Origin: Herbidospora galbida
GTDB taxonomy: Bacteria; Actinomycetota; Actinomycetes; Streptosporangiales; Streptosporangiaceae
Direction: 5' to 3'
DNA length: 64,000 nucleotides
Assembly (NCBI RefSeq): GCF_005233835.1
Contig: NZ_SZQA01000036.1
Coordinates: 26,326-90,325 of the forward strand
Each line of letters begins with the position of its first letter. Position 1 is the first letter of the stretch. The notes below the pieces were generated by a model. It searched no databases, was not told the origin of the DNA, and was given only the letters and a program-made list of their open reading frames with translations. Shown one piece after another: positions 26,515 to 34,361 of this stretch. The translations under genes and the position numbers were made by a program.

Positions 26515-27525
26515 TCAGCCGAACAGGCCGAGCTGCTCGGCACCCGGCGGCTGCGCCGGAAGGGCCGTCTGGCGGACCGCGCGCTCCCTGATCCCGTGCT
26601 TGCGGGCCAGTTCGGCCACCTGGGCGGTGATCCGCTGCTGGTAGGCCTTGGGCGCGTAGGCGCCGCGTCCGTAGAGCTCCCGGTAGCGCGGCAGCAGGCT
26701 CGGATGGTCGCGGGCCAGCCAGTCGAGCCACCATTCGCGCGCGCCGGTGCGCAGGTGGAGCACCAGCGGGATCACCCCGGTCGCCCCGGCCTCGGCGATC
26801 TCCTTCACGGTCGCCTCAAGCTGGGCGGGGGAGTCGGTGAGGTGGGGCAGGATCGGCGCCATCAGCACCGAGCAGGGAACGCCGGCCTCGTTGAGCGCGG
26901 CCACGGCGTTGAGCCGGGCGCGCGGGCTCGGGGTGCCGGGTTCGGTGGCCCGCCAGGCGGCCGGATGGGTGGTGCCGATCGACATCGCGGTGGACACCCG
27001 GGTGCGCCGGGCCGCTTCGGTGAGCAGGTCGAGGTCGCGGAGGATGAGCGTGCCCTTGGTCAGGATGGAGAAGGGGTTGGCGAAGTCGGTGAGGGCCCGG
27101 ATGATGCCCGGCATCAGCCGGTAGCGCCCCTCGCACCGCTGGTAGGGGTCGACGTTGGAGCCCATCGCGATGGGGTCGCCCTGCCAGCGCGGCCCGGCGA
27201 GTTCGCGGCGCAGCAGCTCGACGGCGTTGGTCTTCACGATGATCTTCGTGTCGAAGTCGTGGCCGGCGTCGAGGTCGAGGTAGGTGTGGGTGTTGCGGGC
27301 GAAGCAGTAGACGCACGCATGGGTGCAGCCCCGGTAGGGATTGAGGGTCCATTCGAAGGGCACGCGGCTCGCGCCGGGGACGCGGTTGACGATCGAGCGG
27401 GCGTGGATCTCGTAGAACGTGACGCCGCGGAACTCGGGCGTGTCGATCGTCCGGACGACCGCGCCCTTGGTGATCAGGGCGTCGTCGGGCCGTTCGGGGA
27501 TGAGTTGCAGGTTGTCCCAGCGCAT
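26515..27525 (-). CDS. Rv2578c family radical SAM protein
   Basis: This 336-residue radical SAM enzyme has the iron-sulphur motif CTHACVYCF at about residue 70, in the context NPYRGCTHACVYCFARNTHTYLDLDAG, and downstream IVKTNAVELLRRELA and MGSNVDPYQRCE. The family is related to spore-photoproduct-lyase-like SPL proteins and is linked with DNA damage in mycobacteria. A near-perfect LexA box lies just upstream of the ATG at 27525, which supports an SOS role. Confidence 0.88.
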   Translation of the reverse strand: MRWDNLQLIPERPDDALITKGAVVRTIDTPEFRGVTFYEIHARSIVNRVPGASRVPFEWTLNPYRGCTHACVYCFARNTHTYLDLDAGHDFDTKIIVKTNAVELLRRELAGPRWQGDPIAMGSNVDPYQRCEGRYRLMPGIIRALTDFANPFSILTKGTLILRDLDLLTEAARRTRVSTAMSIGTTHPAAWRATEPGTPSPRARLNAVAALNEAGVPCSVLMAPILPHLTDSPAQLEATVKEIAEAGATGVIPLVLHLRTGAREWWLDWLARDHPSLLPRYRELYGRGAYAPKAYQQRITAQVAELARKHGIRERAVRQTALPAQPPGAEQLGLFG

Positions 27526-27533
27526 CCCATGAT

Positions 27534-27549
27534 TGGAACATCTGTTCGA
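27534..27549 (-). promoter_or_regulatory. LexA (SOS) box upstream of radical SAM gene
   Basis: TGGAAC-ATCT-GTTCGA matches the actinobacterial SOS consensus TCGAAC-N4-GTTCGA at 11 of 12 positions. It lies 9 bp before the start codon. The mycobacterial orthologue Rv2578c is known as a LexA-regulated gene. Confidence 0.65.
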
Positions 27550-27658
27550 TCATGATCGCAACGGAAAGCGGGGGCAAATCGCACCCCTCCAAACGGCTAA
27601 CGATCTTCTTTAGGGGGAACGACGTCCGCACACACCTTGCATCCCTGGGAGGTGCGCC

Positions 27659-27925
27659 ATGTCCTGGTCGCAAGACGAGGAGCGGATGCTGGCGATGATC
27701 GAGCGGCACCTCACAGACGAGGATCCGCGGCTGGCCGCCCGTTTAGAGTCGTTCAACGAGCGGGTGGAGCGGGGCGAGCGACATCGCCGCCGCACCGACA
27801 AGAAGAAGCGCCGGTGGCGGCGGTCGACGGTGGTGATCGCGGTGAGCTGGTTGCTGATCGCGACGTTGATCGCGACGCTGCTGGTGATGGCCTTCCACAA
27901 CGACGCGGCCGCGGTGCCCTTCTAG
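27659..27925 (+). CDS. DUF3040 membrane protein
   Basis: This 88-residue protein has the DUF3040 N-terminal pattern SQDEERMLAMIERHLTDEDPRLAARLESF, followed by a very basic segment (RHRRRTDKKKRRWRR) and one long membrane helix (residues about 56-79). DUF3040 proteins are common small membrane proteins of actinomycetes without known function. GGGAGG precedes the ATG. It ends 58 bp before the leader peptide of the erm gene. Confidence 0.85.
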   Translation: MSWSQDEERMLAMIERHLTDEDPRLAARLESFNERVERGERHRRRTDKKKRRWRRSTVVIAVSWLLIATLIATLLVMAFHNDAAAVPF

Positions 27926-27946
27926 TTGCGGCGCGCGTTAAATGCT

Positions 27947-27976
27947 TTGTCCGTCCCGTCCCCCGATGTTTACAGT
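27947..27976 (+). promoter_or_regulatory. Promoter of the erm leader transcript
   Basis: TTGTCC (27947-27952), an 18-bp spacer and TACAGT (27971-27976) lie seven bases before the leader peptide ATG, predicting a leaderless mRNA. The stretch just upstream of the -35 is AT-rich (GTTAAAT), a feature of WhiB7-dependent promoters in actinobacteria; WhiB7 control is inference. Confidence 0.5.
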
Positions 27977-27983
27977 GACCCGC

Positions 27984-28049
27984 ATGGCCTCCAACTTCTG
28001 CTGCCCCGTCTTCATCCGCATCCGCCACAGCCGGGCTCTGGCCCGCTAG
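27984..28049 (+). CDS. Erm leader peptide (21 residues)
   Basis: A 21-codon ORF starts with MASNFCC and ends with VFIRIRHSRALAR. Residues 12-14 are Arg-Ile-Arg, matching the Arg/Lys-X-Arg/Lys motif at which macrolide-bound ribosomes stall. The ATG lies eight bases after a -10 box, so it is probably translated from a leaderless mRNA. Its stop at 28047-28049 is about 100 bp before the erm start, and an RNA element with alternative stems lies between. This layout fits an attenuation leader for the methyltransferase gene. It is too short for standard gene calling. Confidence 0.6.
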   Translation: MASNFCCPVFIRIRHSRALAR

Positions 28050-28104
28050 CGGACGCGGACTTTCTCTGAACTGAGGGCATTTCGCGTCCCGGGCGCGGCC
28101 CAGG

Positions 28105-28144
28105 GCCCTTCGAGACCCCATGAATCTCGAAGATCCCGAAGGGC
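28105..28144 (+). promoter_or_regulatory. erm: erm translational attenuator with alternative stems
   Basis: Two mutually exclusive 8-bp stems share one arm: GCCCTTCG (28105-28112) with CGAAGGGC (28137-28144), and CTTCGAGA (28108-28115) with TCTCGAAG (28125-28132). The first stem hides GAAGGG, the ribosome binding site of the erm gene seven bases before its GTG; the second leaves it free. Confidence 0.6.
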
Positions 28145-28150
28145 AGTGCT

Positions 28151-28972
28151 GTGGCGCAGAATTTCGCGCACGGAAACTATTCGCATACCCAGAAGAAGGC
28201 CAGGAACAGCGGGGGCGGTCGCACGCCCGCCGACGGCGCACGCCGGACGCTCTCGCAGAACTTCCTGGTCGACCGGCACGCCGTCGAACTGATGGTGAAG
28301 GCCGCCGCGCCGGAGGGGCTCGTGCTGGAGCCCGGCGCGGGGGAGGGGGCGCTCACGTTCGCGCTGGCCGAGGTGGCCGAGCGCGTGATCGCCTACGAGA
28401 TCGATCCCCGGCTCGCGGGGCGGCTCGCCTCCCAGACGAGAGACAACCAGGTCATCGATGTGGTCAGAGGTGATTTCACGCGTGCGCGGATACCACGGGA
28501 GTCGTTCGCGGTGGTGGGGAACATTCCCTATTCGGTCACTTCGAAGATCGTCGACTGGTGTCTTCGGGCGCCGGATCTATCGTCGGCGACGCTTCTGACC
28601 CAGCGCGAGTACGCCCGCAAGCGCACCGGTGACTACGGCCGCTGGAGCCTGGTCACGGTCGAGTCGTGGCCGTGGTTCCACTGGCGGCTCGGGCACACCA
28701 TCTTCCGTGAGTCGTTCCGGCCGGTCCCGTCGGTCGACTCGGCGATCCTGCGGATCGAGCGCAGGCCCGAGCCGCTGGTGTCCGACCGGCGCTCCTACCG
28801 GGAGCTGGTCGAGCTGGGCTTCGGCGGGACCGGCGGCTCGGTGCGGGCCTCGCTGAAGACCCGTTACGAGGGGGTGGACGCCGCCCTGGCGGCGGCGGAG
28901 GTGCCCCGCGACGCCGTCGTGGGCCACGTCCACCCCGACCAGTGGGTCGCGCTGTGGCGGCGCCTGTGCTGA
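28151..28972 (+). CDS. erm: 23S rRNA adenine N6-methyltransferase (Erm family)
   Basis: Erm enzymes methylate A2058 of 23S rRNA and confer resistance to macrolides, lincosamides and streptogramin B. Visible motifs are RRTLSQNFLVDRHAVELMV, the SAM site LVLEPGAGEGALTFALA, the YEIDPRLA acidic motif, the catalytic NIPYSVTSKIVDW and a FRPVPSVDSAILRIE segment. Length is 273 residues. The GTG at 28151 follows GAAGGG by seven bases, and this ribosome binding site lies in an attenuator stem. The N-terminal basic, Gly-rich tail is typical of actinobacterial Erm proteins. The related KsgA family is less likely because of the leader and the specific motifs. Confidence 0.88.
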   Translation: MAQNFAHGNYSHTQKKARNSGGGRTPADGARRTLSQNFLVDRHAVELMVKAAAPEGLVLEPGAGEGALTFALAEVAERVIAYEIDPRLAGRLASQTRDNQVIDVVRGDFTRARIPRESFAVVGNIPYSVTSKIVDWCLRAPDLSSATLLTQREYARKRTGDYGRWSLVTVESWPWFHWRLGHTIFRESFRPVPSVDSAILRIERRPEPLVSDRRSYRELVELGFGGTGGSVRASLKTRYEGVDAALAAAEVPRDAVVGHVHPDQWVALWRRLC

Positions 28973-28981
28973 CCCGGCCCC

Positions 28982-30124
28982 TCACGGGAGCCAGATGGCG
29001 GCGAGCTGCCGGGCGGCCAGCGCCGGCGGGGTGGCGCGCAGCAGCGCGTCGCGCAGCCAGGCGGCCGGGCCGGTCCGCGTGGTGAGCCGCGACTGACGGC
29101 TGGAGGCGGCCATGAGCCGGTTGGCTCGTGGCCGCCTTTGCGCGTCGTAGCGGGCCAGCCGCTCGGCCGCCTCGCCGGGTGCGGCCCCGGTGAGGTGCCG
29201 GACCAGGGCGGCGGCGTCCTCGAACGCCTGGCTCGCGCCCTGCCCCAGGTCGGGGGTCATGCCGTGCGCGGCGTCGCCGAGCAGGCAGATCCTGCCGGTC
29301 GTGTACGTCTCCAGCGGCCGGGCCAGCCGGGTGATCGGGTCGACGTGGACGTCGGCCACGGCGGTCGCCCGCAGCACCGCCGGCACCGCCGGGTGCCAGC
29401 CCGCCATGAGCTCGGCCATCTGGTCGCGGGCCTGCTCCGGCGCGGGGACCGTCGCGGGCGCGGGGGCGTCGGTGAACCAGTACAGGCCGCCGGCCCCCAT
29501 CGGGAACAGGCCGAACATCGCGCCGCTGTGCCGGTCGACGAGGATCGCCGTGAGCAGGTCGTGCACGCCCGGGATCGGGCCGAGCGTGCCGCGCAGGTCG
29601 AGGCGGCCGGTCCGCACGGCGCCCGGGTGGCCGGGGAACAGGCGGGCGCGCAGGCGGCTGCCGATCCCGTCGGCGACCACGACGGCCTCGGCCGTGGCGA
29701 TCTCTTCACCGCCGCTCAGGAGGGTGACGCCGCCGGGTTCCTGGTTGAGGTCGTCGACAGGGACGCCGGTGCGGACGCGATCGGCCGGCAGCCCCTCGCG
29801 CAGGGTGCGGTGCAGGACGGCGCGGTCGACGACGACGGTCGGGCCGTAGCGTTCCTGCGCCTTGGCGGCGTCGGTGACCAGGAGCGGACGGCCGGCGCGG
29901 TCGCGCAGCCCGCCCTGGGCGGTCGGCGCGGCGTGCGCGCGCAGGGGAGCGCCCAGGCCGAGGGTGTCGAGGGCGGCGAGGCCGTTGGGCATCACGACGA
30001 TGCCGGTGCCGGTCTCCCGCAGGTCGGGGGCGCGTTCGTAGAGGGTGACGTCGTGGCCGGTCAGGTGGAGGCCGGTGGCGGCGGTGACGCCGCCGAGCCC
30101 GGCTCCGACGATCGCGATTCTCAT
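28982..30124 (-). CDS. FAD-dependent monooxygenase (PHBH family)
   Basis: This class A flavin monooxygenase has the N-terminal dinucleotide motif IAIVGAGLGGVTAATGL, the mid-region VVVADGIGSRLR (DG motif) and the C-terminal GRICLLGDAAHGMTPDLGQGASQAFEDA motif that binds FAD ribityl. It probably hydroxylates an aromatic or polyketide-like compound. The ATG at 30124 begins MRIAIVG; a longer frame to 30142 is possible. It is divergent from a TetR regulator, with inverted-repeat arms in the gap, so it is the likely target of that regulator. Confidence 0.88.
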   Translation of the reverse strand: MRIAIVGAGLGGVTAATGLHLTGHDVTLYERAPDLRETGTGIVVMPNGLAALDTLGLGAPLRAHAAPTAQGGLRDRAGRPLLVTDAAKAQERYGPTVVVDRAVLHRTLREGLPADRVRTGVPVDDLNQEPGGVTLLSGGEEIATAEAVVVADGIGSRLRARLFPGHPGAVRTGRLDLRGTLGPIPGVHDLLTAILVDRHSGAMFGLFPMGAGGLYWFTDAPAPATVPAPEQARDQMAELMAGWHPAVPAVLRATAVADVHVDPITRLARPLETYTTGRICLLGDAAHGMTPDLGQGASQAFEDAAALVRHLTGAAPGEAAERLARYDAQRRPRANRLMAASSRQSRLTTRTGPAAWLRDALLRATPPALAARQLAAIWLP

Positions 30125-30130
30125 GGGGAT

Positions 30131-30180
30131 CCCGTCATTCACTACGGTTGTACTACTACTGCTATTGGTAGCATGACGGG
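30131..30180. promoter_or_regulatory. Divergent operator region, inverted 8-bp arms
   Basis: CCCGTCAT (30131-30138) and ATGACGGG (30173-30180) are perfect inverted copies abutting both divergent start regions. The -10-like TAGCAT (30169-30174) is six bases before the TetR GTG, so binding would block both promoters. Confidence 0.45.
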
Positions 30181-30750
30181 GTGCCGCCCTCGAATCCGGA
30201 CCGCCGCCGGGCCCTCACCGACGCCGCCATCGGGCTGCTCGCGTCGTCGGGGGTGCACGGCCTGACCCACCGCACCGCCGAACGCGCGGCGGGGCTGCCG
30301 ACGGGCACGGCCTCCAACTACTTCCGCAACCGCGAGGCCCTGCTGGTGGCCGCGGCCGAACGCGTGGTCGAGCTCCACCTGGCCGACATGGACGCCGCCG
30401 CCGACCGCCAGACGGGTGAGCCCGACCTGGCCGAGCTGCTGACCGAGTCGCTCCTGGGCGCGGCGACCGTGCTGCGCGACCGTTACCTCGCCATCTTCGA
30501 GCTCCGCCTGGAGGCGGTCCGCCGCCCCGAGCTCAACCGGGCCCTGGAGGGTCTGCAGGCGGTGGCGACCGGGTTCACCCGGGGGCACCATGCCCAGCTC
30601 GGGCTCGCGATCCCGCCCGAGCGGGTGCCGGCGCTCATGGCGCTCTACGGCGGCGCGCTGTTCACCCTGGTCACGGCGCCGGTGGGGACGGTCACACGGG
30701 AAGGGGTCCAGCAGATCGTGCGCGCGATGGTCCCCGACGTGCCCAGGTGA
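30181..30750 (+). CDS. TetR family regulator
   Basis: The DNA-binding domain is RRRALTDAAIGLLASSGVHGLTHRTAERAAGLPTGTASNYFRNREALL, and a TetR_C-type helical domain follows (FELRLEAVRRPELNRALE). The GTG at 30181 starts directly after an inverted-repeat arm, and a leaderless transcript is plausible. Divergent placement next to a FAD monooxygenase suggests it represses that gene and itself, with the monooxygenase substrate as a possible ligand. Confidence 0.88.
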   Translation: MPPSNPDRRRALTDAAIGLLASSGVHGLTHRTAERAAGLPTGTASNYFRNREALLVAAAERVVELHLADMDAAADRQTGEPDLAELLTESLLGAATVLRDRYLAIFELRLEAVRRPELNRALEGLQAVATGFTRGHHAQLGLAIPPERVPALMALYGGALFTLVTAPVGTVTREGVQQIVRAMVPDVPR

Positions 30751-30910
30751 GTCGCGGGCGACACGAGTGATCAGGTCGGTGGCTGCTCTACCGGGCGCGG
30801 ACCGGGCTGCCCCGGCGGGACCTGCCCGAGCGGTCAGGGGCCTGAGTCACGGCTGACAAGCGGCATCGCCAGTGGGCGGCCGACGGGGCCTGGCCCGAGC
30901 TCATCGGCCC

Positions 30911-31669
30911 CTAGACCTTGGCCAGGAACGCGTCGAGCTTGGCCAGCAACTCGTCGGCGTAACGTTTGTCGATGAACATGCCGCCCGCGTGCTGAGCTCC
31001 CGGGTAGACGAGCAGTTCGCTGTCTTCCGTGGCTTTGTGCAGTTCCTTGGCGACGGCCGGGGCGCCGCCGCTCGTGTCCTCTTCCGCCACGGCGTAGATC
31101 GCCGGGATCGTGAGGGTCTTGACCGTCTCCGCCTGTCCGTCCAGCCCACCTGACAGGGAGACGACGCCGGCCGCCTGTGCCTCGGGCTTGGCGGCCGTGG
31201 CGAGCGCGACCGATCCGCCGAGCGACCCTCCGGCGTAAACGATCTTCTGGGCGCCCTGTTTCCTGAGCTCGTCGGCGACGGCCATCATCTCCTTCGGCCC
31301 CTGTTCGAGCATGGCCGGAATGCCCGCCATGCGCGGCGGAGACCCGTATTCGAACACGGCCACCCGGACCCCGCTCTTGATCAGATGATCCGCCCACACC
31401 AGCCAGTCGCAGTGATAGCCGTCGAGCGTGTTGGCGATGACGACACCCACCGGCCCGTCTCCCGCGATGCCGACCGCCAGGTTCTGCACCGTCACCGGCG
31501 TGAACGCGACCGAAGGCCCGACCTTGCACCCCACCAGCTTGGGCGCGGGGGACGCGACGGGCGCGGCCGACGACACCGCGGGGGCCGGCTGCTGCGCGGC
31601 AGGCGCGGCATCCCGCCCGCACGCGGGCACAGCGAGTAACAGCACCAGAAGCAGACCCGAAAATCGCAT
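30911..31669 (-). CDS. Lipoprotein alpha/beta hydrolase
   Basis: The N-terminus MRFSGLLLVLLLAVPAC carries a lipobox (AVPAC), so the mature protein is lipid-anchored outside the membrane. After a Pro/Ala-rich linker, the hydrolase core shows the nucleophile elbow YAGGSLGGSVALA, an acidic YAVAEEDTSGG segment and a late histidine (YPGAQHAGGMF). It resembles dienelactone-hydrolase or prolyl-oligopeptidase-type esterases. The ATG at 31669 starts the signal peptide; a longer frame upstream is not protein-like. Confidence 0.82.
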   Translation of the reverse strand: MRFSGLLLVLLLAVPACGRDAAPAAQQPAPAVSSAAPVASPAPKLVGCKVGPSVAFTPVTVQNLAVGIAGDGPVGVVIANTLDGYHCDWLVWADHLIKSGVRVAVFEYGSPPRMAGIPAMLEQGPKEMMAVADELRKQGAQKIVYAGGSLGGSVALATAAKPEAQAAGVVSLSGGLDGQAETVKTLTIPAIYAVAEEDTSGGAPAVAKELHKATEDSELLVYPGAQHAGGMFIDKRYADELLAKLDAFLAKV

Positions 31670-32032
31670 GCGGCCAATATCCGCCGCATCTCCCGGACCG
31701 TCAACAAAACATTGTCGTGTACGACCTCGGCAAAGGCCCGAGATTTGCAGGAGTTTCGGCAACAGCGCTTTTTCTTTGGATTCTCCCGATAGCCGTTCCC
31801 GGCTCTGGAGAGACGGCCGAGCTGAGCCGGCGGTCATCGCGGCGGCGATCCGCGTCTGAAGATCGTCAGCCGCCAAGCCGTAGAGGACAGGGTCGACCCG
31901 CACCGGCTCGAAGGCACCGTCCTGATGCGCCCGATCAGCTCGGTCATCGAGCACTTCCGCGCGGAGCTCACCCACTGAAACGTGTCCACCGATCCTCTTA
32001 TCAAATTGTTCAACAATCCCTACATTGAACAC
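31670..32032. other. Intergenic stretch with a possible gene remnant
   Basis: No intact gene is seen. On the plus strand, 31822-31978 is open and reads RLKIVSRQAVEDRVDPH, then a segment ending MRPISSVIEHFRAELTH before a TGA. The sequence is protein-like but has no start and opens just after a stop, so it may be the 3' remnant of a lost gene. The right end holds the promoter of the SPFH gene. Confidence 0.4.
31998..32026 (+). promoter_or_regulatory. Promoter of SPFH gene (leaderless)
   Basis: TTATCA (31998-32003), a 17-bp spacer and TACATT (32021-32026) precede the ATG at 32033 by six bases. The spacer includes the palindrome TTGTTCAACAA. Confidence 0.5.
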
Positions 32033-33004
32033 ATGGCCAAATCCTTGATCGGTGTCTTACTAGCCGCCCTGATCGGGCTCGCGCTGATCACGTACACGAC
32101 CGGGTTCACCAGCACGGATGCGGGCGTCGTCGCCGTCATCCGCGACGGCGGGCCGCTCGACGAGAGCGGCATCCGCCAGATCCTCAACCCGGCCACCGGT
32201 CCCACCTGGACCGGCCTCATGTCCACCGCGCACACCTATCCGGCCCAGCAGCGCATCTACACGATCACCTCGGACCCCAAACGGGCCACCACGCTCGGGG
32301 TGGACGAGGTGGTCGTGCCCAGCGGCGACGGCGTCAACGTGGGGGTCGAGGGCACGTTCTACTTCACCCTCAACCTCGACCACCCGACCCTCAGGGCCTT
32401 CGACGACCGGTACGGAACCCGCACCTACATCGGCGACGGCGACGACATGCTCTACGCCTGGGACGGCGACGAAGGCTGGAGCGCCTTCTTCAGCCAGGCG
32501 GTCCGCCCGGTCATCTACAACACGCTGCGCGTGCAGATCGGCGCCATGCGCTGCGAGGAACTGGTGCCCACCTGCGCTTTCCTCAACGGCGCCGAGATCC
32601 CGGAACCGAGCACCGGCCTGGCGAACCTGGCCCGCGTCCAGACCGGCGTCAACGCCAGCCTGGAACGGGAGATCCAGTCCATGCTGGGCGGCCCCTACCT
32701 CACCGGATTCCGCTTCAACCTCGTCAGGATCACCCTGCCCGACGAGGTCCAGCAGAGCATCACCAAGGCCCAGGGCGCGCAGGCCGACATCCGCCAGGCC
32801 GAGGCCAGAGCCGAACAGGCCAAGATCGACGGACGCGCGCTCGTCACCGGCGCCGAGGCCGAGGCCGACGCCAACCGCGCCCGCCAGAAGGGCTACGAGG
32901 CCTGCCCCGCCTGCGTGGAGATCGACAAGATCGGCGCGCTCCCCGACGGCATCACCGTCTACGCCCCCGGCAACCCCCAGGGCGTGGACGCCTCCGGCAA
33001 GTAG
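32033..33004 (+). CDS. SPFH (band 7/stomatin-like) membrane protein
   Basis: One N-terminal membrane helix (SLIGVLLAALIGLALITYTTGF) is followed by an SPFH domain (VPSGDGVNVGVEGTFYFTLNL, NASLEREIQSMLGG) and a long helical, Ala/Glu-rich segment (KAQGAQADIRQAEARAEQAKIDGRALVTGAEAEADANRARQ). Such proteins build membrane scaffolds. Two unusual cysteine pairs (MRCEELVPTC, CPAC) may form disulphides or bind metal. ATG 32033 was preferred over GTG 31982 because it lies six bases after a good -10 box. Confidence 0.82.
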   Translation: MAKSLIGVLLAALIGLALITYTTGFTSTDAGVVAVIRDGGPLDESGIRQILNPATGPTWTGLMSTAHTYPAQQRIYTITSDPKRATTLGVDEVVVPSGDGVNVGVEGTFYFTLNLDHPTLRAFDDRYGTRTYIGDGDDMLYAWDGDEGWSAFFSQAVRPVIYNTLRVQIGAMRCEELVPTCAFLNGAEIPEPSTGLANLARVQTGVNASLEREIQSMLGGPYLTGFRFNLVRITLPDEVQQSITKAQGAQADIRQAEARAEQAKIDGRALVTGAEAEADANRARQKGYEACPACVEIDKIGALPDGITVYAPGNPQGVDASGK

Positions 33005-33021
33005 ATGATTGTCTGCGAGAC

Positions 33022-33699
33022 GTGAGTGAACCAGGCTCCTCGAACGCCCACGGCGAGACCCGCCCGTTCCGGGTCCGCAGCAGCACGGCCGAATGGGCGG
33101 CGGCGATCCTCCGCCAGCGCGTCACCCAGGGCGGCCTGCCGCCCGGCAGCCGCCTGGCCGAAGACGAGCTGACCGCCGAGCTGGAAGTCTCCCGCAACAC
33201 CTTGCGGGAGGCCTTCAGCCTGCTCGGCCACGAGCGCCTGCTGGAACACCGGTTCAATCGGGGCGTGTACGTGCGCGTCCTGTCCCCGGACGACGTCGCC
33301 GACATCTACCGGGTCCGCCGCATGATCGAGGGCGCCGCCGTCCGCCGCCCGGACAAGGACCCCATCTCCCTGACCGCCCTGCGGGACGCGGTCTCCGACG
33401 CGGAGAGGGTGGCCGCCGAGGGCCGCTGGCTCGACGTCGGCACCGCCGACCTGCGCTTCCACCAGCTCATCGTCTCCTTCAACGGGAGCAGGCGGGTGGA
33501 CGCGATGATGGCCCAGCTCATGGCCGAACTCCGCCTGGCCTTCCACGCGATGGACCCCCGCGGGCTGCACGCGCCGTTCCTGCCCCGCAACCGCGAACTG
33601 CTGGGCCTGCTGGAGTCGGGCCGGAACGCCGAGGCCGACGCCCTGCTCGCGACCTACCTCGACGACGCCGAACGCCTGCTGCTGGCCGTGTGCGCGTGA
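33022..33699 (+). CDS. GntR family regulator, FCD type
   Basis: The N-terminal winged helix has the GntR pattern AEWAAAILRQRVTQGGLPPGSRLAEDELTAELEVSRNTLREAFSLLGHERLLEHRFNRGVYV. The C-terminal FCD helical domain carries the metal-binding-like Asp and His positions (DLRFHQLIVSFNGSRR). It starts with GTG at 33022, 17 bp after the SPFH gene. A GTCT-GCG-AGAC repeat lies over the start region and may be an autoregulatory site. FCD regulators usually bind small organic acids. Confidence 0.88.
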   Translation: MSEPGSSNAHGETRPFRVRSSTAEWAAAILRQRVTQGGLPPGSRLAEDELTAELEVSRNTLREAFSLLGHERLLEHRFNRGVYVRVLSPDDVADIYRVRRMIEGAAVRRPDKDPISLTALRDAVSDAERVAAEGRWLDVGTADLRFHQLIVSFNGSRRVDAMMAQLMAELRLAFHAMDPRGLHAPFLPRNRELLGLLESGRNAEADALLATYLDDAERLLLAVCA

Positions 33700-33739
33700 G
33701 GGTGCATGGGTGAACCACGGCAGCGCCCGCGATCGCCTT

Positions 33740-34330
33740 CTAGGGGTCATGGCGGGTGATGGCCGGGTGCAGGGCGACGACGACCCGGTGGTCGCGGCCG
33801 CCCGGGGACTGTTCGTCGTGGTAGCGGGCGACGAGGGAGGCCACGGTGGCCGAGAGTTCCTCGGCGAAGGCGGCCCGGTCGCGGGCGCTGGCGAAGCGGA
33901 CGGTGCCGTCGATCGCGAACGTGGCGACCTTCTGCTGGGCGCGTTCCGACCGGGTGATCAGCGCGCCGACGTCTTTCACCAGCTGGGCCGCCACGGCCAG
34001 GAGCCAGGCGGCCGACAGGCGGTCGGGCCGCCGGGAGGGGTCGGGTTCGACCGCCCCCAGCGCGGCGGGGGAGATGACGTAGGAGCCGGCGGTCGCGCGC
34101 ATGACCCGTTCGGTCACGTTGCCCTTGCGGCGCTCCTCGACGAGCTCGACCAGGCCGTGCTTCTCGAGCGTCTTGAGGTGGTAGTTGACCTTCTGCCGGG
34201 GCAGGCCGATCTTGGCGGCGAGCTGGGTGGCCGAGCCGGGCTCGGCGAGTTCGGCCAGGATGCGGGCGCGGACCGGGTCGAGGGAGACTTCGGCGGCCGC
34301 GGGGTCGTCGATGACCGCCACTTCGAACAT
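33740..34330 (-). CDS. ArsR-like winged-helix regulator
   Basis: The N-terminal half is an ArsR/HTH_20 winged helix (LDPVRARILAELAEPGSATQLAAKIGLPRQKVNYHLKTLEKHGLVELVEERRKGNVTERVMRAT). The C-terminal half is helical and of unknown fold, with no CxC metal site, so it is unlikely to be a simple metal sensor. It lies 31 bp downstream of the penicillin-binding protein gene, same strand, and may be co-transcribed. Confidence 0.82.
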   Translation of the reverse strand: MFEVAVIDDPAAAEVSLDPVRARILAELAEPGSATQLAAKIGLPRQKVNYHLKTLEKHGLVELVEERRKGNVTERVMRATAGSYVISPAALGAVEPDPSRRPDRLSAAWLLAVAAQLVKDVGALITRSERAQQKVATFAIDGTVRFASARDRAAFAEELSATVASLVARYHDEQSPGGRDHRVVVALHPAITRHDP

Positions 34331-34361
34331 GGCCTCAGGTTCTCACCGACAAGAAAACTTG

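Noticed and set aside
27547..27558. Palindrome CGATCATGATCG upstream of the radical SAM gene
   Set aside because: It overlaps the LexA box, and I could not show that it is a separate regulator site.
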